DNA from: Mesorhizobium sp. B2-7-1
Lineage (GTDB): Bacteria > Pseudomonadota > Alphaproteobacteria > Rhizobiales > Rhizobiaceae
Length of the DNA stretch: 64,000 bases
NCBI RefSeq assembly: GCF_006440735.1
Contig: NZ_VFUA01000011.1
Coordinates: 1 to 64,000 of the forward strand
Direction: 5' to 3'
In this document: piece after piece, positions 58,470 through 64,000 of the stretch
Position numbering within the stretch: position 1 is the stretch's first letter
Layout of the letters: the number at the start of each line of letters is the position of its first letter
Notes under the pieces: model-generated
The model's database searches: none
Seen by the model: only the letters and a program-made list of their open reading frames with translations
What the model was told of the DNA's origin: nothing
Position numbers and translations under genes: made by a program

Positions 58470-59977
58470 TTGGTGGCTCGCGGAGCAGTTGTCATCTTGG
58501 CAGACGATCGAGAACAGAATGGGCCGAATAGGCGCCAGGTGGTTTTGGCAGCGACGTTGATGTTGCCGGCCATCATGACGAGCACGCGGGCTCAGAATGG
58601 GCCTTCCACGTCGAATGGAAAATCTCCGCCTCCGGTCACCCAAGCAGAGATCGAGGCGCGCATTCAGCGTGTCCTTGGCGGGCTTCGACCTCCCATCGGA
58701 TTTGCCGGTCAACCTCATGCCTCGCTCACGGCCAGGATGAGCACGCTGAATGTTCCCGGCGTGAGCATCGCGGTCATTCACAACGGCGCCGTGGAATGGG
58801 CGCGAGGCTTCGGCGTTGCATTGCAGGGTGGCCGCCCGGTTGGGCCAGGCACACTCTTTCAGGCCGGGTCGATCAGCAAGCCGGTAGCAGCCATGGCGGT
58901 CATGGCTTTGGCCCAAGCTGGAAAACTTGATCTCGACGTGGATGTAAATTCGTATCTGAAGAGTTGGAAAGTTCCGGCCAATTCGTACACCGACAAGACG
59001 AAAGTCACTCTTCGGGAATTGCTCAGCCACTCCGCCGGGACGACGGTCCATGGCTTTGCAGGGTATCAGGCAGGATTGCAGATTCCGTCCCTTATCGATG
59101 TGCTCGATGGCTCCCCACCAGCGAACAATCCTCCGATTGTCGTCGATGAACCGCCGGGTAGGAATTTCCGGTATTCCGGTGGCGGCTACACGATTGTGCA
59201 GCAGCTGCTGATCGACATTACCGGCAGACCGTTTGAGGATTTGCTGGACGAGACGGTGCTTCGCCCGCTTGGGATGTCCCGCAGCAGCTATCGTCAACCG
59301 CTGCCCGCTCGCGATCTTCCCCACGCAGCGATGCCACATACCATAGGTGGCGACCCGGTCGCCGGCGGCCCGCACACCTATCCCGAATTGGCGGCGGCTG
59401 GATTGTGGACGACGCCAACCGACCTGGCTCGCTTCGACCTGGCCCTGCTCGACGCGTGGGCAGGCCGGCCAATGCCGATGGGAACTATGGCCTCGGCCTG
59501 ATCGTGCGCGGCTCACCGCCACATCGTCGCTTTGGTCATGACGGCGTGAATGCCGGTTTCATAAATTCGATGATTTCCTACGAAACAGGCGACGGCGCCA
59601 TTGTGATGACAAATGGCGACCAAGGCGACGTCCTGGTTGCGGAGATCATGCAGAGCATCGCCGCCGAATATCAGTGGCCGGACTGGACCCGCAAGGAGCG
59701 GAAATTGGTCGCGGTCGACCCAAAGCTCTTGGACCGGCTGATTGGAAACTATCGACTTGGCCCGACCATGATCGTCCATATTTCGAATGAAGGCGGGCAG
59801 CTGTTTTCACGAGCGACGGGAGGGGCCAAATTCGAACTGTTTGCGCAAAGCGACCGTGATTTCTTCACGACCGCGTTCGATTCCGTGTTCACCTTCGACA
59901 CGGACGGCTCAACCGACGCTCGGAAGCTGGTCATACATCAAGACGGCAAGGACTATCCCGGCGACCGCATCCCGTAG
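58470..59977 (+). pseudogene. Beta-lactamase/esterase-family serine hydrolase, broken by a frameshift
   Basis: The first part (58470-59501) has an RR-containing signal-like N-terminus (NRRQVVLAATLMLPAIMTSTRAQ), the SxxK motif in AGSISKPVAAMAVM, LRELLSHSAGTTVHGFAGYQ, and YSGGGYTIVQQLL. It then hits a stop in a different frame from the rest. From about 59470 the family continues in the next frame: GNYGLGLIVRGSPPHRRFGHDGVNAGFIN with the HxG motif and a C-terminal domain to 59977. The join lacks about 15-20 residues of the expected helix, so I infer an out-of-frame deletion near 59,460-59,480. The start codon is uncertain (TTG at 58470). Function before inactivation: esterase or peptidase. Confidence 0.82.
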
Positions 59978-60027
59978 TCGGGATGTTGAGCTCAGCGACG
60001 CCGGTCATACTGTGTGGGCCGCCCCCC

Positions 60028-61431
60028 TCAGCACTCAACCACGTTCACGGCCAGGCCGCCGAGGCTGGTTTCCTTGTATTTTTCGTTCATGTCGAGGCCG
60101 GTCTGGCGCATGGTTTCGATCGCGGCATCGAGCGGCACGAAATGCGTGCCGTCGCCCTTGATGGCCAAGGACGCGGCGGTCACGGCCTTCACCGCGCCAA
60201 GCGCATTGCGCTCTATGCAGGGCACCTGCACCAGGCCGCCGACCGGATCGCAGGTCATGCCGAGATGATGTTCCAGCGCGATCTCGGCGGCGTTCTCTAC
60301 CTGCTCGGGCGTGCCGCCCATCACGGCGCACAGGCCGGCCGCGGCCATTGCCGAAGCGGAACCCACTTCACCCTGGCAGCCGACCTCGGCGCCGGAGATC
60401 GAGGCGTTTGACTTGATGATGCCGCCGACAGCAGCCGCCGACAGCAGGAAGTCGCGGATGCTCGGCTGGTCGGCCTCAGGATGGAAGTGCAGCCAGTAGC
60501 GCAGCACCGCGGGCAGCGTGCCGGCGGCGCCATTGGTGGGCGCCGTCACCACGCGCCCGCCGGCGGCGTTCTCTTCGTTGACCGCCATGGCGTAGATCGA
60601 CAGCCAGTCATTGGCGAGCAAGGGATTGGGCCGGTTCTGTTGCCACTGCTCCTGCAGCTTGTCGTGCAGTTGCCGCGCGCGGCGGCGCACCTTCAGCCCG
60701 CCCGGCATGATGCCGTCCTGCGACAGGCCGCGATCGATGCAGCCTTTCATCGCGCCCCAGATCGCGTCCAAGCCTGCATCGAGCTCCTCGCGCGACATGT
60801 GCTTTTCCTCGTTGGCGCGCTTCATCTCGGCGATGGAAAGCCCGCTCTTTGCCGCCATCGCCAGCATCTCGACGGCATTCTTGAACGGGTACGGAACCTT
60901 CTTGCCCTCGGTCGTCACCGAGCCCTTGGCCTTCATGCGCTGCAACTCTTCCTCGGAAACGACGAAGCCGCCGCCGATCGAATAATAGATGCGCTTGAGC
61001 AAAAGCCGGTCGGAGTTGTCATAGGCGTAGAAGGCCATTCCGTTGGCGTGGCCGGTGAGCGGCGTCTTGCGGTCGAGCGCCAGGTCTTTCGCCGGATCGA
61101 AGCGATAGGATGGATGCCCGGGAGGCGAAATGCGCTTGTCGGCTGCGATGCGAGCGACGATGCCGTCGGCCTCGTCCGGATCGACCGTCTGCGGCGTCTG
61201 GCCTGCCAGGCCAAGAATCACGGCGCGGTCGGAGCCATGGCCGATGCCGGTATAGGCGAGCGAACCATGCAGGCTGGCGCCGATGCGGTCGACTTTCACG
61301 CCCGCGGGCCGCGGCCAGTCGCCGGCCAGGATCTCGTCGAGGAACCGGCGCGCGGCCGTCATCGGCCCCATCGTGTGGGAGCTCGACGGGCCGATGCCGA
61401 TCTTGAACAGGTCGAAAACCGAAAGGAACAC
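60028..61431 (-). CDS. sdaA: L-serine dehydratase (single-chain, iron-sulfur)
   Basis: Deaminates L-serine to pyruvate. The 467-residue protein joins the beta and alpha domains in one chain: [24 protein letters not shown] at the start, [11 protein letters not shown], and the alpha domain with [35 protein letters not shown], and [23 protein letters not shown], including the Cys residues that hold the 4Fe-4S cluster. The start is a GTG at 61431 behind AGGAG. Isolated in the operon sense. Confidence 0.95.
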   Translation of the reverse strand: MFLSVFDLFKIGIGPSSSHTMGPMTAARRFLDEILAGDWPRPAGVKVDRIGASLHGSLAYTGIGHGSDRAVILGLAGQTPQTVDPDEADGIVARIAADKRISPPGHPSYRFDPAKDLALDRKTPLTGHANGMAFYAYDNSDRLLLKRIYYSIGGGFVVSEEELQRMKAKGSVTTEGKKVPYPFKNAVEMLAMAAKSGLSIAEMKRANEEKHMSREELDAGLDAIWGAMKGCIDRGLSQDGIMPGGLKVRRRARQLHDKLQEQWQQNRPNPLLANDWLSIYAMAVNEENAAGGRVVTAPTNGAAGTLPAVLRYWLHFHPEADQPSIRDFLLSAAAVGGIIKSNASISGAEVGCQGEVGSASAMAAAGLCAVMGGTPEQVENAAEIALEHHLGMTCDPVGGLVQVPCIERNALGAVKAVTAASLAIKGDGTHFVPLDAAIETMRQTGLDMNEKYKETSLGGLAVNVVEC

Positions 61432-61611
61432 GGGGCCGTTGTCTCCTGGGAACCGATCAAGACTTACATATAGGAATTCCCGGGATGTTTCCGCTGTTTT
61501 GCAAATCGCGGCGCGGCGGCTGCCGACCTTGTTTGCTCCGCCAGCGACATCATCCCGCCGAGAGCTCGGGTGCCCGTCGAAGCGCCGGCCCGGCCCGTGT
61601 TACAAGAGCGC

Positions 61612-62331
61612 ATGGGCGACTCACTCCACCTTTCAGCGGCAGATCTGGCGGCTTTGACCTTCTTCCTGGTCGTCTGGGTGCTGCATACGCTCGCCTCCGA
61701 CGGCAGGCTGATCAGCCGCGTCTCCCTGACGACGGCGATGAACGCCCAGCGCGAAGCCTGGATGCGCAACATGGCCGAACGCGAAATCCGCATCGTCGAC
61801 ACCGCGATCATGAACGGCCTGCAGCAAGGCACGGCGTTCTTCGCCTCGAGCTCGCTGATCGCGCTCGGCGGCTGTTTTGCCCTGCTCGGCGCCTCCGACC
61901 GCGTGCTTCAGGTTCTGGCAGAACTGCCCCTCGGCGCGGCTTCGCCGCGCGAAGCCTTTCAGACCAAGGTGTTCGGCCTGGTGCTGATTCTCGCCTTTGC
62001 CTTCTTCAAATTCGGCTGGGCCTACCGGCTGTTCAACTACTGCTCGATCCTGATCGGCGCGGTGCCGACCCCGCATGGCCCAGCCTCGCGCAACCCGGTC
62101 AGCGAAACGGCGGTATGGCGGGCGACGCGCATGAACGTGCTTGCCGGCAAGCACTTCAACTCCGGCCTGCGCGCCGTCTTCTTCTCGATCGGCTATCTCG
62201 GCTGGTTCGTCGATCCGATCGTCTTCGTGATGTCGACGCTGGTGCTTCTGGCGGTGCTCGTGCGCCGCCAGTTCTTCTCCGCGGCCCGGCAAGCCGTCCT
62301 CGGTCAGCCGCCCGGTCCGGGGAAGAACTGA
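61612..62331 (+). CDS. DUF599 membrane protein
   Basis: A 239-residue protein with four or five hydrophobic segments and the DUF599 pattern: LAALTFFLVVWVLHTLASDG, MRNMAEREIRIVDTAIMNGLQQGTAFFAS, FFKFGWAYRLFNYCSILIGAVP, HFNSGLRAVFFSIGYLGWFV. Its function is unknown. The ATG at 61612 is preferred to one at 61570. Its 3' end overlaps the convergent YdcF-like gene by 28 bases. Confidence 0.85.
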   Translation: MGDSLHLSAADLAALTFFLVVWVLHTLASDGRLISRVSLTTAMNAQREAWMRNMAEREIRIVDTAIMNGLQQGTAFFASSSLIALGGCFALLGASDRVLQVLAELPLGAASPREAFQTKVFGLVLILAFAFFKFGWAYRLFNYCSILIGAVPTPHGPASRNPVSETAVWRATRMNVLAGKHFNSGLRAVFFSIGYLGWFVDPIVFVMSTLVLLAVLVRRQFFSAARQAVLGQPPGPGKN

Positions 62332-63101
62332 TCGATCTTGCCGGAGAGCCGGTAGGCGAAAAGGCCGATCCACTCGCGCACCGCAATGGTGGTCGCCTGC
62401 ACCGAATCGACCGGATTGTCGCGGTAGAAACCGACGCCTTCCTTGCCCGAGGTGCGATAATCGACCGGCCACGGAATGGTCGGAAAGCCCGCCTTGTCGA
62501 ACAGCGCCTTGGCGCGCGGCATGTGGAAAGCCGACGTGACCAGCAGCCAGGTCTCGCCCGGTTTCGGCTCAACCAGTTTTCGCGAGAAGGCAGCGTTCTC
62601 GTAAGTATTGCGCGATTTGTCCTCGAGGATCAGGCGATCGGCCGAAACGCCGAGCGCCCCAAGCAGCCGCGGCGCGGTATCGGCGTCGCCCTCGCCGTCG
62701 AGGAAAAGCGAGCCGTTGCCGCCGGACACGACGATCTTCGCCTGGGGAAAGCGCCTCGCCAGGATCGCTGTCTCGACCATGCGGTCGCCGCCGCTGTTCA
62801 ATTCATAGCCGCCGCGGGCGAGATTGATGGCGCCCTCGAAGCCGCCACCAAGCACGACGATGCCGTCGACCTTTTGCGGCAATGGCGGCTTGGGGAAGCG
62901 TTCTTCCAGTGGGTTGAGCATCATCGCGCCGACCGACGTCCAGGCCGAAAGAACCAGGATGGCGACGCCGAGCACGCCGCCCGCCGCCGCCAGCCGCCGG
63001 CGTCCGAACAGCGCCGCCAGCAAGCCGGCGAGCAACAGGAAGATGGCCAGGTTCACCGGCTGGACGAAGAACCAGAATATCTTGGAGAGGTGGTAGAACA
63101 T
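62304..63101 (-). CDS. YdcF/ElyC-like envelope protein (DUF218)
   Basis: The 265-residue protein has two N-terminal membrane segments and a DUF218 domain: KVDGIVVLGGGFEGAINL, AKIVVSGGNGS, SRNTYENAAFSRKLV, WLLVTSAFHMPRAKALFDKAG. In Escherichia coli ElyC affects use of the lipid carrier in envelope synthesis; that role is only a family analogy. It overlaps the convergent DUF599 gene by 28 bases at its 3' end and lies 30 bases after gatA on the same strand. Confidence 0.85.
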   Translation of the reverse strand: MFYHLSKIFWFFVQPVNLAIFLLLAGLLAALFGRRRLAAAGGVLGVAILVLSAWTSVGAMMLNPLEERFPKPPLPQKVDGIVVLGGGFEGAINLARGGYELNSGGDRMVETAILARRFPQAKIVVSGGNGSLFLDGEGDADTAPRLLGALGVSADRLILEDKSRNTYENAAFSRKLVEPKPGETWLLVTSAFHMPRAKALFDKAGFPTIPWPVDYRTSGKEGVGFYRDNPVDSVQATTIAVREWIGLFAYRLSGKIDQFFPGPGG

Positions 63102-63131
63102 GCATCGCCCCTTGTCAGATGAGGGACGACG

Positions 63132-64000
63132 CTACCACCACTTTTCAGGCTGAAATTTGCCCGCGGCCTTTTCGATGACATGCGCCGTCTGGAACAGCGT
63201 CTCCTCGTCGAACGGGCGGCCGATCAGCTGCAGGCCGAGCGGTAGGCCTTTGCCGTCCAGGCCGGCCGGCACCGAGATGCCGGGAAGACCCGCCATGTTC
63301 ACCGTCACGGTGAAGATGTCGTTGAGGTACATCTTGACCGGATCGGAAGCCATGTCCTCGTCGGCGACGCCGAAGGCGGCCGACGGGGTTGCGGGCGTCA
63401 GGATGACGTCGACGCCGGCGGCAAAGACGTTTTCGAAGTCGCGCTTGATCAGCGTGCGCACCTTCTGCGCCTGCAGATAGTAGGCGTCGTAATAGCCGGC
63501 CGACAGCACGTAGGTGCCGATCATGATGCGGCGCTTGACCTCGCGACCGAAGCCGGCGGCGCGAGTCTTCTCATACATCTCGATGATGTCCTTGCCGGGC
63601 ACGCGCAGGCCATAGCGGACGCCGTCGTAGCGGGCGAGGTTGGACGACGCCTCGGCGGGCGCCACGATATAGTAGGCCGGCAAGGCATATTTGGTGTGCG
63701 GCAGGGAGATATCGACGATCTCGGCGCCGGCGTCCTTCAGCCAGGCGATGCCCTGCTGCCAGAGCGCCTCGATGTCTTCCGGCATGCCGTCGACGCGATA
63801 TTCCTTCGGAATGCCGACCTTCATGCCCTTGATCGGCTTGCCGATCGCCGCCTCATAGTCCGGCACCGGACGGTCGACCGAGGTCGTGTCCTTCGGGTCG
63901 ACCGAGGCCATCGACTTCAACAGGATCGCTGCGTCGCGCACGTCGCGCGCGATCGGTCCGGCCTGGTCGAGCGAGGAAGCAAAGGCGACGATGCCCCAGC
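63132..64000 (-). CDS. gatA: Glutamyl-tRNA(Gln) amidotransferase subunit A, partial
   Basis: Amidates Glu-tRNA(Gln) together with GatB and GatC. About 290 C-terminal residues are in the window; the 5' part lies beyond 64,000. At the edge the frame reads [23 protein letters not shown], holding the amidase-signature serine, and it continues with the GatA pattern [64 protein letters not shown] and the final [19 protein letters not shown]. Confidence 0.95.
   Translation of the reverse strand, partial: WGIVAFASSLDQAGPIARDVRDAAILLKSMASVDPKDTTSVDRPVPDYEAAIGKPIKGMKVGIPKEYRVDGMPEDIEALWQQGIAWLKDAGAEIVDISLPHTKYALPAYYIVAPAEASSNLARYDGVRYGLRVPGKDIIEMYEKTRAAGFGREVKRRIMIGTYVLSAGYYDAYYLQAQKVRTLIKRDFENVFAAGVDVILTPATPSAAFGVADEDMASDPVKMYLNDIFTVTVNMAGLPGISVPAGLDGKGLPLGLQLIGRPFDEETLFQTAHVIEKAAGKFQPEKWW

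Overview
The window looks like chromosome of a high-GC alphaproteobacterium of the Hyphomicrobiales, most likely Mesorhizobium or a close relative. This rests on gene order (ppiD-trpD-trpC-moaC-moeA-lexA-comEC-gltX-gltA-lpxB-lpxI-lpxA-fabZ-lpxD-bamA-rseP-cdsA-uppS-frr-pyrH, then tsf and rpsB), an alphaproteobacterial SOS box (GAAC-N7-GAAC) upstream of lexA, an EipB/DUF1849 protein, a phasin, DUF1489, and several rhizobial-style intergenic palindromic repeats. The genus is an inference. I see no tRNA, rRNA, CRISPR array or replication origin.

Layout. 1-5,200 (minus strand): tpiA, secG, an L,D-transpeptidase, pyrG and a DUF1697 gene. 5,300-11,600 (plus): ppiD, then trpD, trpC, moaC and moeA, tightly packed or overlapping, then lexA behind its SOS box. 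11,650-17,150: comEC (minus) divergent from gltX, then gltA. 17,220-28,510 (minus): a long envelope block with lpxB-lpxI-lpxA-fabZ-lpxD (lipid A and fatty acids), bamA, rseP, cdsA, uppS, frr and pyrH. 28,695-31,405: an aldo/keto reductase, a SnoaL-like protein and a divergent LysR regulator lie between pyrH and its usual partner tsf. 31,459-33,281: tsf and rpsB with a strong rpsB promoter. 33,470-39,924: mixed housekeeping and envelope genes (DUF4031, EipB, RidA, GDPD, FemAB-like, a membrane sulfatase-family enzyme, HIT). 40,048-47,935: a carbohydrate ABC importer with a GH3 beta-glucosidase and a divergent AraC regulator. 48,001-51,760: an accessory patch with a chloramphenicol-phosphotransferase-like gene, a decayed ISL3-type element, and an L-asparaginase gene between two 30-bp inverted repeats. 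51,838-64,000: clpA-clpS, phasin, D,D-carboxypeptidase, a J-like membrane protein, DUF1489, a broken beta-lactamase-family gene, L-serine dehydratase, DUF599, a YdcF-like protein and the 3' part of gatA.

The most unusual non-coding signals are: (i) arrays of a 7-bp unit carrying TAG, which place a stop codon in all three frames and encode the last codons of the DUF1697 gene and lpxB; (ii) four palindromic repeats sharing the core ACCGCT-N3-CACTTTT, whose ends supply stop codons to several neighbouring genes; (iii) the 1.4-kb inverted-repeat-bounded asparaginase unit beside an ISL3 transposase carrying two compensating homopolymer frameshifts and one nonsense codon; and (iv) 18-bp tandem repeats of the last codons of the aldo/keto reductase, each ending in a stop.
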